Positions 35,776 to 44,726 are shown, counted from the stretch's first letter. The stretch is DNA of 64,000 nucleotides from an uncultured Alphaproteobacteria bacterium (GCA_902826695.1 CADEFU010000014.1:42918-106917); one strand, 5' to 3'. Numbers and translations are program-made. Notes: generated by a model from the sequence alone, not told the origin.

Positions 35776-37194
35776 CTACCTCGTCCGCCCATACCGATCG
35801 TCAAACCGCACGATGTCGTCCTCGCCAAGATAGGCGCCCGTCTGCACCTCGATAATTTCAAGCGGCACGTCGCCCGGATTCTCCAGTCTGTGTTTCGTAC
35901 CAACGGGAATGTAGGTGGACTCGTTCTCTTTCAGAAGAAACGTCTGGTCCCCTCGGGTGACCCGCCCGACGCCCCTCACCACAACCCAATGCTCCGCGCG
36001 CTTGTTATGCAGCTGCAGGCTCAAGCTCGCGCCGGGCCTGACTGTGATGCGCTTCACCTGGTGCAACTCGCCGATGTCCACGTTGTGGTACTTGCCCCAT
36101 GGCCGGTGCGTGACGGTGTTCTCGCGCGCTTCTTTACGGCCGCGGGATTTCAACTCGTCCACGATGCGTTTGACGTCCTGGGCCCGCTCCCGCGTCGTCA
36201 CCAGAACGGCATCCTCCGTCGTCACCACCACGGCATTGTCGATCCCCACGACCGCCGTCAGCGCCCCGTCGGAGCGCACCAAACACCCGCGGGCATCTTT
36301 CAGCAGTGCGTCGCCCACGACGGCATTGCCGTCGTCGTCGTGAGGCAGCATGTCCCAGATCGCCGACCACGCACCAAGGTCGTTCCAATCGGCGGCAAGC
36401 GGGCACGTGGCCGCCCGCGTTGTGTGCTCCATTACCGCATAGTCGATCGACGTTGACGGCGATTTCGCAAACCCATCGCGGTCCAGGCGCAAGAAGTCGA
36501 GGTCGCGCTTGGCGTTTGCGACCGCGTCGCGAGCGGCTTCGAGAATCTTCGGTGCGAACCGCTCAAGCTCGGCAAGAAACGCCGACGGCTTGAACATGAA
36601 CATGCCGCTGTTCCAAACATGCCCGCCGGCGCTAAGCATCGCTTCGGCCTTTGCCTTCTTCGGCTTCTCGATGAAGGTCGCGACCTTCGAGCACCCGTCC
36701 GCATCGCCAAGCGCCTCGCCCACGCGGATGTAGCCGTATTCTTCCGCAGGGAACGTCGGCGCGACGCCGAACGTCATGAGATATCCCGCGGCTGCGCCGC
36801 GCGCGGACACCGCGACCGACCGCCGAAATCCCTCGACATCGCGAATGACATGGTCGGAAGGCAAGAGCAGCACAAGCGCTTCGCCGCCCGCCCGCTCGCT
36901 GACCAGTGCCGCGACGGCTGCCGCCGCCGCCGAGTTGCGCGCGACCGGCTCGAGCACGATCTCCGCGCCGCTGATGCCCGCTTCCCGCACCTGATCGGCG
37001 ACCAAGAACCGGTACTCGTCGTTACAGATGATCGACGGCGCGAGGTATCCATGCCCAGTCACGCGCAGCAGTGTCTGCTGCAACAGCGACTGCGTCCCCA
37101 CCATCGGCAGCAATTGCTTCGGCACCGCATCGCGCGACAGCGGCCACAGGCGGCTTCCGCTGCCCCCTGCCAAAATCACCGGACGAATCTTCAT
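35776..37194 (-). CDS. bifunctional mannose-1-phosphate guanylyltransferase / mannose-6-phosphate isomerase
   Basis: 472 residues of the AlgA/ManC/XanB type. The N-terminal nucleotidyltransferase has LAGGSGSRLWPLSRDAVPKQ, LLLPSDHVI, ATFIEKPKKAKAEAML and WNSGMFMF. The C-terminal cupin isomerase domain, from about residue 350, has RPWGKYHNVDIG, LHQVKRITV, LQLHNKRAEHWVVVRG and YIPVGTKHRLENPG. It makes GDP-mannose for envelope or exported polysaccharide. It stands alone here rather than in a polysaccharide cluster. Confidence 0.95.
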   Translation of the reverse strand: MKIRPVILAGGSGSRLWPLSRDAVPKQLLPMVGTQSLLQQTLLRVTGHGYLAPSIICNDEYRFLVADQVREAGISGAEIVLEPVARNSAAAAAVAALVSERAGGEALVLLLPSDHVIRDVEGFRRSVAVSARGAAAGYLMTFGVAPTFPAEEYGYIRVGEALGDADGCSKVATFIEKPKKAKAEAMLSAGGHVWNSGMFMFKPSAFLAELERFAPKILEAARDAVANAKRDLDFLRLDRDGFAKSPSTSIDYAVMEHTTRAATCPLAADWNDLGAWSAIWDMLPHDDDGNAVVGDALLKDARGCLVRSDGALTAVVGIDNAVVVTTEDAVLVTTRERAQDVKRIVDELKSRGRKEARENTVTHRPWGKYHNVDIGELHQVKRITVRPGASLSLQLHNKRAEHWVVVRGVGRVTRGDQTFLLKENESTYIPVGTKHRLENPGDVPLEIIEVQTGAYLGEDDIVRFDDRYGRTR

Positions 37195-37308
37195 ACCCCG
37201 AAAGCCCCGCGCTGCCGCAAATTCCGCGGCGCACAGTCAAGCAATCGCAAGGCAAGATCAACTGAGCGGTGCGTCAGAGCACGACCGCTTGTCAATCGAC
37301 CACAGAGA

Positions 37309-37470
37309 TCAGAAAACGAATGAAAGGACGAAATACACGCCCGCCCACGATGCCGCCGCGAGCACGATCCATGCCGGAATGCTCCACGTCAGCGGAACGA
37401 TGTCTTCCTCCGGCGCCGCAAAAGCGTCAACGGTCAAAGGAAGTCTGGTCCTGAGGCTGGACTGATGCAT
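37309..37470 (-). CDS. small single-helix membrane protein (53 aa)
   Basis: A short frame from ATG 37470 to TGA 37309-37311. The N-terminal half is polar (MHQSSLRTRLPLTVDAF, then APEEDIVPLTWS). One hydrophobic helix of about 22 residues runs to the end (PAWIVLAAASWAGVYFVLSF). It lies in the 421-bp gap between the GDP-mannose enzyme gene and the KAS III-like gene, on their strand. The only ribosome-binding candidate is GTGGGT. Function is unknown, and it could be a chance frame. Confidence 0.45.
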   Translation of the reverse strand: MHQSSLRTRLPLTVDAFAAPEEDIVPLTWSIPAWIVLAAASWAGVYFVLSFVF

Positions 37471-37615
37471 ACCCACACACCCACGTTTTTGTTGGTGTGA
37501 TCCGTCTTTCGCGAATCATCACGCAGACGAATCTACCAAACTTTGCGCGCGCAACTGATCAACCCAGCGTTGGAAAGCCGGCGCAGCCGAATCAGAAGGC
37601 GAGTGGGCTGTGGAT

Positions 37616-38656
37616 TCAGTTGAAGGTGACGAGCGCCGAGCCGATCGCAAAGCTCGCCCCGAACCCGATCATCAGCGCGTTGTCGCCCTTCTTCGCGCGC
37701 CCTTCGCTGACAAGCTGATCGAGCAGCAACGGAATGCTCGCACTCGACGTGTTGCCTGTGTCGGCAAACGACGCGCAAAGCTTCGACGGATCGATCCCCG
37801 CCGATTTACAGGCCGGAATCAGAATGCGCGTAAGATTGGCCTGATGCGGGATCAGCCAGTCGATCGCGTGCCCTTCAGCCTGATAGCGCCGTATCTCGTC
37901 CACCAAAATGCGTGTGGCCCCGACCGCAACCGGCGGCCCGGCCATGTACCAGCGCACGTTCTGCGGTACCTCAAGCGATGGATCGCTTGCTTGCATGCCC
38001 GCACCTTTGATGAGTCCGATCGTCCCTGCGTCGATCATCGACGACGCCCGAACCGTCTTCAGTGCCGCAAGGCCATGCTCGCCCGGCTCAAGCAAAGCGC
38101 CCGCAGCCGCGTCGCCGAACAAAGTCGAAATGCCAAACGCTTTTGGGTCGTAGGCAATACAGCGCGATGAGAACTCCACTGCCAAGCAAGCAACCCGCCG
38201 ATACCCCATCGCTTGGATCAAGCTCTTGCCGACGGTCAGCGCGTACATGAACCCCGTGCAGGCGTTGCTGGAAATATCGAGCACGAACGGGTGCGCCAGC
38301 GCGCCATATTTTTCGCGTGCGAGCGCAACAACCTGCTGCGAAATCCCCGGAAACCCTTGCGTCGACGACGACGACACGATGATCGCGTCCAACGTCGCCC
38401 ACGCCTGCTCGTCCATCATCTTGTCAAGCAGCCGGTAAGCCACCTCGACCGGCGTCTCTTCCGGTCCAAAGAACCGCCGCGCGCGCAAGCCCGTCTTTTG
38501 CTCGATCAACTCAGAGCGTGTCCGCGCCGTCTCTTCCGCTTCCGCATCGCGCACATTGCGCGCATGCGCGCCGTCGATCAGCCGCTGACCGATGTCGCGG
38601 TTTGAAACGACGATGTCCGGCAAGATACTTGCCGTTGCAACTATTGAGACTTCCAT
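37616..38656 (-). CDS. 3-oxoacyl-ACP synthase III (KAS III/FabH-like) family protein
   Basis: 346 residues with the complete thiolase-fold triad: Cys133 in SSNACTGFMYAL, His271 in PHQAN and Asn302 in GNTSSASIP. The N-terminal EQKTGLRARRFFGPEET and FGDAAAGALL fit the FabH-like group. Housekeeping FabH usually lies in a plsX-fabH cluster, so this is more likely a specialised condensing enzyme (fatty-acid variant, ketone, quinolone or beta-lactone-type chemistry). It is followed by the small membrane frame and preceded by an enoyl-CoA hydratase gene. Confidence 0.9.
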   Translation of the reverse strand: MEVSIVATASILPDIVVSNRDIGQRLIDGAHARNVRDAEAEETARTRSELIEQKTGLRARRFFGPEETPVEVAYRLLDKMMDEQAWATLDAIIVSSSSTQGFPGISQQVVALAREKYGALAHPFVLDISSNACTGFMYALTVGKSLIQAMGYRRVACLAVEFSSRCIAYDPKAFGISTLFGDAAAGALLEPGEHGLAALKTVRASSMIDAGTIGLIKGAGMQASDPSLEVPQNVRWYMAGPPVAVGATRILVDEIRRYQAEGHAIDWLIPHQANLTRILIPACKSAGIDPSKLCASFADTGNTSSASIPLLLDQLVSEGRAKKGDNALMIGFGASFAIGSALVTFN

Positions 38657-38689
38657 GCGAACCCCACGCTTGGGCGTGATTGAACCCTA

Positions 38690-39490
38690 CTATCGGAAAC
38701 GCGCAGGGCGTTTGTCCAGAAAAGCTTCGACTGCTTCCTTGTGCTCGGGCAACGCCCAGCACGCGCGCAAGTAGTCCGTCTCCCGCTTCTGCGCGAGTGT
38801 CATATCTTGTTCACATGCATTCTTGGTTAGCAGGTCCTTTGTCATGCGCAGCATCGGATCGGGATTGGCCGAAATCGCTTTGCCGATTTCAAAAGCCTTC
38901 GGCAGCAGGGCTTCCGGTGACGTGACATGATTGGCAAGTCCCATCTCGACCGCCTCGCGTCCGTCGATCAGTCGCCCGCTGAGCATCAGGTCGCTGGCTT
39001 TGGCAAAGCCGACACGGCTGACCAGGAAATGCGACGATGCCAACTCGGGCACGATCCCCATCTTCACGAACACAAAGCCGAGCTTCGCCGCCTCCGAGAC
39101 GACGATAATATCGAACGGCAGGATCATCGTAATACCGATCCCGACCGCGGGCCCGTTCACTGCCGCGATCAGCGGCTTTGACGACCGCACGACCGAAATC
39201 CAATCCAGCCCAGACGAAAGGCCGCCTTGGCCGCCCGCTGTATTCGCACCGGGATCGCGCCCGTCGAGCCGCGACTTGAACGTATGCTCAATGTCCGCGC
39301 CCGCGCAGAACCCACGCCCTTCGCCGGTGACGACGATCGCACCGATCCCGCGATCGTTGTTCGCGCGGGTGATGGCGTCCGCCATCTCCTCGCTCATTGC
39401 CGGCGTCCATGCGTTTAGCCGCGCAGGCCTGTTCAGCGTGATCAGCGCAATCGGCGCCTGCGTCGTGTAGCGAATTGTCGAATAGGTCAT
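38690..39490 (-). CDS. enoyl-CoA hydratase/isomerase family protein
   Basis: A 266-residue crotonase-fold enzyme: ALITLNRPARLNAWTP, the oxyanion-hole region VVTGEGRGFCAGADIE, AAVNGPAVGIGITMILPFD, and FVKMGIVPELASSHFL with the catalytic Glu in VPE. It hydrates or isomerises acyl-CoA in beta-oxidation-like chemistry. The start ATG at 39490 has no Shine-Dalgarno; directly upstream is a 13-bp hairpin followed by five T residues. The gene is 33 bp upstream of the KAS III-like gene. Confidence 0.92.
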   Translation of the reverse strand: MTYSTIRYTTQAPIALITLNRPARLNAWTPAMSEEMADAITRANNDRGIGAIVVTGEGRGFCAGADIEHTFKSRLDGRDPGANTAGGQGGLSSGLDWISVVRSSKPLIAAVNGPAVGIGITMILPFDIIVVSEAAKLGFVFVKMGIVPELASSHFLVSRVGFAKASDLMLSGRLIDGREAVEMGLANHVTSPEALLPKAFEIGKAISANPDPMLRMTKDLLTKNACEQDMTLAQKRETDYLRACWALPEHKEAVEAFLDKRPARFR

Positions 39491-39492
39491 GT

Positions 39493-39530
39493 AAAAAGGC
39501 TCACTGTCGTTCTTGGTCGACAGTGAGCCT
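39493..39530 (-). terminator. terminator/attenuator hairpin abutting the hydratase start codon
   Basis: A perfect 13-bp stem AGGCTCACTGTCG / CGACAGTGAGCCT with an 8-base loop is followed on the minus strand by TTTTT, two bases before the ATG of the enoyl-CoA hydratase gene. It lies 28 bp past the Coq4 stop, so it may simply terminate the Coq4 transcript or act as an attenuator. Confidence 0.8.
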
Positions 39531-39558
39531 CAACGCATTCGATTGACAAGTACGGTTG

Positions 39559-40341
39559 CTACGCCGCGGCGGGAACCATGCTGCCGTTGCCGTTACGCCA
39601 TTCGGCCGGAACGGCGAAATATGTCGAAGGCTCGGCGATATTCAGTCGCGCCCGCGCCCGGTCGAGAGGCTCCGACAGCAGCGCGATGTAGTCCTCGCCC
39701 GGCAGCCAAGCGGCCGTACGCCCGTTGCGATAGGCTTCCCACACCGCACGCAGCATCGGCTGCGAGGGCAATTCGCGTTTCAACTTGAGCGCGCCGACCA
39801 GGCCGATGAAACCGAACCCCAGCGACTTCGTCTGCGCGTAAGAAAATGCAACCAGGCATGTCTCGCCGATCGCGTCGCGCCCATACCCGCTCAGCACGTG
39901 CCAAAGATCGTGTACGTCGCGCAGCCGGCGCCCATACCAAGCAAGCGGATGCTTGCGCTCGACGTCCTGGTTCCCCGCGCGCTGGCTTTCTTCGATCAGT
40001 CCTTGCGCGGAAATGTTCTCGGTCGTGGTGAAATTCAAATAAGCGCGCCCGACGCTGCCGGCAGGCAGGCTTTCCAGAAACGCGCGATCCGACAAAATCT
40101 CTGCCAGTTCTTCGCGCCGGTACGCGATCGCGCCGCCTTTCGGCGTCTCAAGCAACTTTGCATAACCCTTGGGGATCGACTTCCCCGACAGCGCCCGCAT
40201 GATCTCGAACACCTGTGCGGTGTCCTCTTTGTCCTTGAGCAGCTTCCCGATCGCACGAACGGCGGTCAGCGGCCGAAGGCCAAGCTTTTCGAACGGCACG
40301 CTACTCGTACCGGCGGTCTCGGGTTGATAGGTCTGGGTCAT
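39559..40341 (-). CDS. Coq4 family ubiquinone biosynthesis protein
   Basis: 260 residues from ATG 40341. The Coq4 zinc motif HDxxH-x11-E is intact: His144, Asp145, His148 and Glu160 in RRLRDVHDLWHVLSGYGRD. Coq4 supports ring decarboxylation/hydroxylation and organises the ubiquinone synthesis complex. No other ubi genes adjoin. An in-frame start 51 bases upstream is less likely because the conserved region begins after residue 15 of this version. Confidence 0.92.
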   Translation of the reverse strand: MTQTYQPETAGTSSVPFEKLGLRPLTAVRAIGKLLKDKEDTAQVFEIMRALSGKSIPKGYAKLLETPKGGAIAYRREELAEILSDRAFLESLPAGSVGRAYLNFTTTENISAQGLIEESQRAGNQDVERKHPLAWYGRRLRDVHDLWHVLSGYGRDAIGETCLVAFSYAQTKSLGFGFIGLVGALKLKRELPSQPMLRAVWEAYRNGRTAAWLPGEDYIALLSEPLDRARARLNIAEPSTYFAVPAEWRNGNGSMVPAAA

Positions 40342-40423
40342 TGAAACGCGCGCCTCCGTCCATTCGCCGGTTCTATACCGGTAAACTGACAAATTGTCAT
40401 TATTGAACGAGTTTCAAGTGCAA

Positions 40424-41326
40424 TCACGGCTGCGTCAGCGCGTCACCGGCGGCTTTAGCTGTTGCAATCACATCATCCACCCGTGGCAGCCGCGCCTCAT
40501 TGCCCAAAAACTGGACACCATGTGCCGACGCCGCTCGCGCAAAGCGGAAGTGCTGCTCCCACGCGCCCTGCGGCCGGTTCAGCACTGAGAACATGTAGGC
40601 GCCGTGGAACAGGTCGCCCGCACCGTTTGTGTCGATGACACGCTCCTCGGGGATGTGAATCGCGTCAAGCCGCTTCAACGCGCCCGCGCCTTCAAACCAA
40701 AGAAGCCCGCGCTCACCCTGTGTCACACCGCCGACTTTCACACCCTTCCCCCGCAGCAGCTCGAGAGTGTCTTCAGCAGATCGCGCCAACTGCTCGCAAA
40801 ACCGCTCGCTCACGATGGCGACATCGACAAAGTCGAGCAGATCCATCGTGTTCTCGCGCACCCCGCCGCCGTCGAGCGACACCAGCAGCCCTCGCTCGCG
40901 CGCCTGCTTGGCATAAGCAATCGCCGCATCGCCCTGGTGCCCGTCCAGGTGCAACGCCTTGCACCCGTTTAAGTTCAACGCCGGAAACGGATGCAGATAG
41001 TTGTCGTCGCGGCAACGTACGATCGCACGCTTGCCGTCGTTGGGCATGATGAACGATAGCGAGGACCTCGCGACCTTCCGCCCGTGCACCGAGATGCGAT
41101 ACTCGCGCGCCATGTCCAAGAACATGCGCCCTAGCCAATCGTCGGCCACTGTCGTCAAAAGATCCGGCACCACCCCAAGCTTGGCGCAAGCAAACGCCGC
41201 CGTCACGGCGTTGCCGCCGAATGCGACCGCATAGTCCCGCGCGACCGTCTTCTCGTCCCCTGTCGGGATTTGGTCGGTAAGAAACGTGATGTCGATATAT
41301 GTCTGGCCGATGAAAAGCGCTTGCAC
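40424..41326 (-). CDS. PfkB family carbohydrate kinase
   Basis: A 300-residue ribokinase-fold sugar kinase. It has the N-terminal signature VAFGGNAVTAAFACAKLG and the C-terminal PfkB signature DTNGAGDLFHGAYMF, where the second Asp is the catalytic base and GAGD the anion hole. The substrate may be ribose, fructose, adenosine, ketodeoxygluconate or another sugar; nothing nearby decides. It is 82 bp upstream of the Coq4 gene. Confidence 0.9.
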   Translation of the reverse strand: MQALFIGQTYIDITFLTDQIPTGDEKTVARDYAVAFGGNAVTAAFACAKLGVVPDLLTTVADDWLGRMFLDMAREYRISVHGRKVARSSLSFIMPNDGKRAIVRCRDDNYLHPFPALNLNGCKALHLDGHQGDAAIAYAKQARERGLLVSLDGGGVRENTMDLLDFVDVAIVSERFCEQLARSAEDTLELLRGKGVKVGGVTQGERGLLWFEGAGALKRLDAIHIPEERVIDTNGAGDLFHGAYMFSVLNRPQGAWEQHFRFARAASAHGVQFLGNEARLPRVDDVIATAKAAGDALTQP

Positions 41327-41386
41327 GCGATGACTCCCGGAACGCCCGCCAAACCCCTAGCATGGGCTGGCCACACTTGAGGACCG

Positions 41387-41890
41387 ATGAAGAACGAACG
41401 CACCTACCGCTGGGCTGACCCCGCCGAACTCGCCGCCGCGGGCCAAGGCCGTTCCGGCCTCGAACTCCTCAAAATGATGAGCGAGGGCAAAGTCCCGCCG
41501 CCGCCCGTGGGCAGCCTGATCGGCATCACGTCCGACTTCACGGTCGAAAAGGGCAAAGTCTCCTGCGCCTTCGACCCGGCCGAGTTCCACTACAACGCCC
41601 TTGGCACCGTCCACGGCGGCGTAATCGCGACCGTCATCGATATCGTCATGGGCTCAGCCGTCCACTCGACGCTGAAAGTAGGGCAGGGCTTCACGACCTT
41701 GACGCTCGAACTAAAGTATCACCGCGCCGTGACAACAAAGTCCGGCCGCCTCACGGCCACTGCCGAAGTCATCACGAAGGGCCGCGACATCGTTACCGCC
41801 GAAGCCAAACTCACCGACAAGAACGACAGACTCTTTGCGGCCGCGACATCAACATTGATGGTTCTGCGCGCACCTGCGCTGGAGACCTAG
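41387..41890 (+). CDS. PaaI-type hotdog-fold thioesterase
   Basis: A 167-residue protein with the hotdog domain at about 45-160. The signature FHYNALGTVHGGVIATVIDIVMG contains the HGG substrate loop, followed by LTLELKYHRAVTTKSGRLTATAEV. It hydrolyses acyl- or aryl-CoA thioesters. It is divergent from the PfkB gene with 60 bp between starts. Confidence 0.9.
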   Translation: MKNERTYRWADPAELAAAGQGRSGLELLKMMSEGKVPPPPVGSLIGITSDFTVEKGKVSCAFDPAEFHYNALGTVHGGVIATVIDIVMGSAVHSTLKVGQGFTTLTLELKYHRAVTTKSGRLTATAEVITKGRDIVTAEAKLTDKNDRLFAAATSTLMVLRAPALET

Positions 41891-42051
41891 GAACCAATCG
41901 GCGCCGCACCCGGCGTTAGGCGTGTCAATTCCTAGGCAGCTGTGGCCCGCTGCCCGCGTTTCGTCCTTGACGTGAACCCCACCTTTGCGCGTGAATAGGC
42001 CCCGTGGGAGGGGAATTGGGAAGCCCCTCGCGCAACTATTGGGGAAGGTCA

Positions 42052-43032
42052 ATGCGGGGGCATTGGTGGGGGCTTGCCGTCCTGGGGGCGGCTGCTTGTC
42101 TATCCATATCCGTTGCCGCGGCGAAGACGCCGCCGAAATCGTCGCCGGAGTCGGTGACGATCCCACTCATCTTGCGCCAAGCCGCACCCGCGAAACCGGA
42201 GCCGGAAAAGCCGTCGAAGCCGAAGAGCGACGAACCGAAATCGCCGCAAGCCATTCTCGAAGAGCCCACGCCTGTCGCGATGCAATCGCCGGTGCAGCTG
42301 AGCTTGCCGTCACCGGAGCTGCCGCCGCCCGAAGCGCCGACCTTGGCACCGGCGCTGCCGACCAACCCTGAACTCTTCGTGCCTGAGCTCACGCTGACGC
42401 CGCCGGCCGAGCCGAAGCCGATGCCAAAGCCCGCAGCGCCAAAACCGCCGCCGCCACCAGTAAAGCTCGCACCGGCGGAACCAACGGCGACGGCTGCCCA
42501 AATGCCCGTGACGCCGCCGGAGCCGAAGAGCGACGAAATCAAGCCGGGCCGACGCGGCGTAATGGACCCAATTGACGACGGACCGCGAAAGCTCCCGCCG
42601 GCACCGGTCGCGCCGGAGCCTACAGTGTCACCGCAACCCGTGGCTGTCTTCGTGCCGCCGCCTGCGACACCCACGCCGAAGGCCAAACCAGCGCGGCCCG
42701 ATCCCAGCAAAATGAAACCCGTCGAAGAGTTCGCGCCCGGCACGCTGCGCGCCGCGCGCGACGGCAAGCCGCCGACGTTTCGCTGCTTCGTGCGCGACGT
42801 GATGGCCTTTTACGACCGCACGCACGTGCGCTGCTACAACAAGGTTCAAGGCAAAGTGCACTACTTCGCCGTCGACACGAACCAGCCGGTCGCCGAAACG
42901 GTGGTGACAAAAGCGCTCGCCGCAATGAAATCCGGCAAGCCCATCACGATCGCCTTCGCCCCAGAATCGACCCTGAACCCGTCGAATTGCGGCAAGAAAG
43001 ATTGCCGCCGCCTGATCGACATCGAGAACTAA
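42052..43032 (+). CDS. exported Pro/Ala/Lys-rich protein with conserved Cys-containing C-terminal region
   Basis: 326 residues from ATG 42052, preceded by GGGGAAGG. A signal peptide of about 23 residues (ending SVAAA) is followed by about 190 residues rich in Pro, Ala, Lys and Glu, likely disordered and able to span the periplasm. The last ~94 residues look folded (PPTFRCFVRDVMAFYDRTH, VRCYNKVQGKVHYFAVD, NCGKKDCRRLIDIEN) and carry four Cys near positions 245, 261, 313 and 318. No family was recognised. A TonB-like or peptidoglycan-spanning role is possible but unsupported. Confidence 0.85.
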   Translation: MRGHWWGLAVLGAAACLSISVAAAKTPPKSSPESVTIPLILRQAAPAKPEPEKPSKPKSDEPKSPQAILEEPTPVAMQSPVQLSLPSPELPPPEAPTLAPALPTNPELFVPELTLTPPAEPKPMPKPAAPKPPPPPVKLAPAEPTATAAQMPVTPPEPKSDEIKPGRRGVMDPIDDGPRKLPPAPVAPEPTVSPQPVAVFVPPPATPTPKAKPARPDPSKMKPVEEFAPGTLRAARDGKPPTFRCFVRDVMAFYDRTHVRCYNKVQGKVHYFAVDTNQPVAETVVTKALAAMKSGKPITIAFAPESTLNPSNCGKKDCRRLIDIEN

Positions 43033-43081
43033 GAAGACGGCGCCACGCGATAAGCCAAGATCGTGGTTGGAACCGCCCGCG

Positions 43082-43288
43082 TTAGAAATCGCTCACGATT
43101 CCCTTACGCTCCCAGTCGCCGTACCGTGTCGGCTCTGGCCCCTTCGGCCCGCCAAGTTCTTTAGGCTTCGCCTTCGCGTCCGATTTCGCCTGTTCGGTGC
43201 GCCGCGCCTCCGCCTCCGCAAGCGCGCGTTGTGCGGCGGCGGCGATGCGTTCGGCAATTTCCTGTTCGGTCGGCATGGTTGAAAACAT
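43082..43288 (-). CDS. DUF1674 (SDHAF4-like) protein
   Basis: 68 residues from ATG 43288, or 64 from ATG 43276. The C-terminal GPEPTRYGDWERKGIVSDF is the DUF1674 signature (R-[FY]-G-D-W-E-x-x-G-x-x-x-D-F), shared with eukaryotic succinate dehydrogenase assembly factor 4. That factor binds the flavinylated SDH subunit and limits radical formation. The N-terminal half is an Ala/Glu/Arg helix. It is convergent with the Pro-rich protein gene and divergent from the M48 gene; DUF1674 beside htpX-rsmB is common in alphaproteobacteria. Confidence 0.88.
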   Translation of the reverse strand: MFSTMPTEQEIAERIAAAAQRALAEAEARRTEQAKSDAKAKPKELGGPKGPEPTRYGDWERKGIVSDF

Positions 43289-43400
43289 AAGCGCCCGCGC
43301 GCTGCGCTGCAACGCGCATAACATCGACGTGAGATGCGCTTTGTCGCGCGCGATTGGGCGCAACTCCCCCTATGATCGGGCCAAGCTTGTGGGGGGCTTC

Positions 43401-44726
43401 ATGTTTAAGCGTATTGGTGTGCTCGCGCTGTTGTTGTTGCCGATGCTCGCGGCAGCAGCCAGCGCCGCAGACTTCGATCCGAAAGCGGCAACCGAGACCT
43501 ATCTCGCCACCATCTCGGGCGAAGCCCGAGCAAAGTCCGACGCATATTTCGAAGGCGGCTACTGGCTGATCCTCTACGAAGCGCTCATCGCAATCGGCGT
43601 GTCGCTGCTCTTGCTCTTCACGCGCGTGGCCGCCGGCCTGCGCACTCTTGCAGAACGGCTCCCCTGGCGCTGGCTCCAATCTTTTGTCTTCTTCGTGCTG
43701 TTCGGCGCGCTCACCATCGCGCTTTCCTTCCCGTACACGAAGTACGTAAGCTTCGACCGTGAACACGAGTTTGGTCTCTCGAATCAAACCTACGACGAAT
43801 GGTTCAACGAGTACCTGACCGGTGGCGCTGTGGGCTTGATGTTGGGCGGCATCTTCCTGACGGGCCTCTACGCCATCATCCGTCGCGCGCCGAACACGTG
43901 GTGGATCTGGGGCGCCGGCGCGACATCGGTATTCTTCGCCTTCGCAGCGCTGATCGCCCCCGTCTTTATCTCGCCGTTGTTTAACGACTACAAGCCGATG
44001 CGCGAGGGTCCGCTCAAACAAGAAATCCTCTCGCTCGCCCGCGCGAACGGCATTCCCGTGAACGACGTCTTCGAGGTCGACGCTTCGAAGCAAACCAAGC
44101 GCATCAGTGCGAACGTGCAGGGCTTCTTGGGGACGACGCGAATTTCGCTGAATGACAACCTTTTGAACCGCGGCACGCCCGCCGAAGTGCGCGCCGTCAT
44201 GGCGCACGAAATGGGCCACTACGCGCTCGGCCACATGAACGAGATGATCGCCTATGCGTCGATCCTCTCCCTGATCGCCTTCGCCATCGCGCATTTCGGC
44301 TTTCACTCGCTGGTCGGCGTCTTTGGCAGCTGGTGGGGCATCCGCGATATCGCCGACCCGGCAGGCTATGCGGTGATTGCGATGCTCTTGTCGGTCATTG
44401 GCCTAATCGGCACGCCGATCACGAACACGATAGTCCGCACGAACGAAGCCGAGGCAGACATTTACGGCCTGAACGCTGCCCGCGAACCCGATGGCTTCGC
44501 GACGATCGCGTTGAAGCTTGCCGAATATCGCAAGCTGGATCCGACGCCGTGGGAAGAGTTCATCTTCTACGACCACCCCTCCGGCCGCTCGCGCGTTTCG
44601 ATGTCCATGACCTGGAAGGCGGAGAACCTGCCGAAGGATACGCCACCTGCGTCGGCGCAACCGGAGCCGCCGGCCGGCACATCGGAAGAAGCAAATGCGC
44701 CCACGGCGAAGCACGCCGCACGTTAA
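43401..44726 (+). CDS. M48 family metallopeptidase, Ste24-like (CAAX protease 1 type)
   Basis: 441 residues from ATG 43401, preceded by a G6 run. A signal sequence leads to several membrane helices (about 55-75, 92-112, 145-165, 170-190). The zinc motif HEMGH (His269, Glu270, His273) is followed by the third ligand in NEAEADIYGL. It has the Ste24 arrangement with a C-terminal YDHPSGRSRVSM block. In bacteria, Ste24-like proteases take part in membrane protein quality control. It is followed 131 bp later by htpX, a second M48 protease. Confidence 0.93.
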   Translation: MFKRIGVLALLLLPMLAAAASAADFDPKAATETYLATISGEARAKSDAYFEGGYWLILYEALIAIGVSLLLLFTRVAAGLRTLAERLPWRWLQSFVFFVLFGALTIALSFPYTKYVSFDREHEFGLSNQTYDEWFNEYLTGGAVGLMLGGIFLTGLYAIIRRAPNTWWIWGAGATSVFFAFAALIAPVFISPLFNDYKPMREGPLKQEILSLARANGIPVNDVFEVDASKQTKRISANVQGFLGTTRISLNDNLLNRGTPAEVRAVMAHEMGHYALGHMNEMIAYASILSLIAFAIAHFGFHSLVGVFGSWWGIRDIADPAGYAVIAMLLSVIGLIGTPITNTIVRTNEAEADIYGLNAAREPDGFATIALKLAEYRKLDPTPWEEFIFYDHPSGRSRVSMSMTWKAENLPKDTPPASAQPEPPAGTSEEANAPTAKHAAR

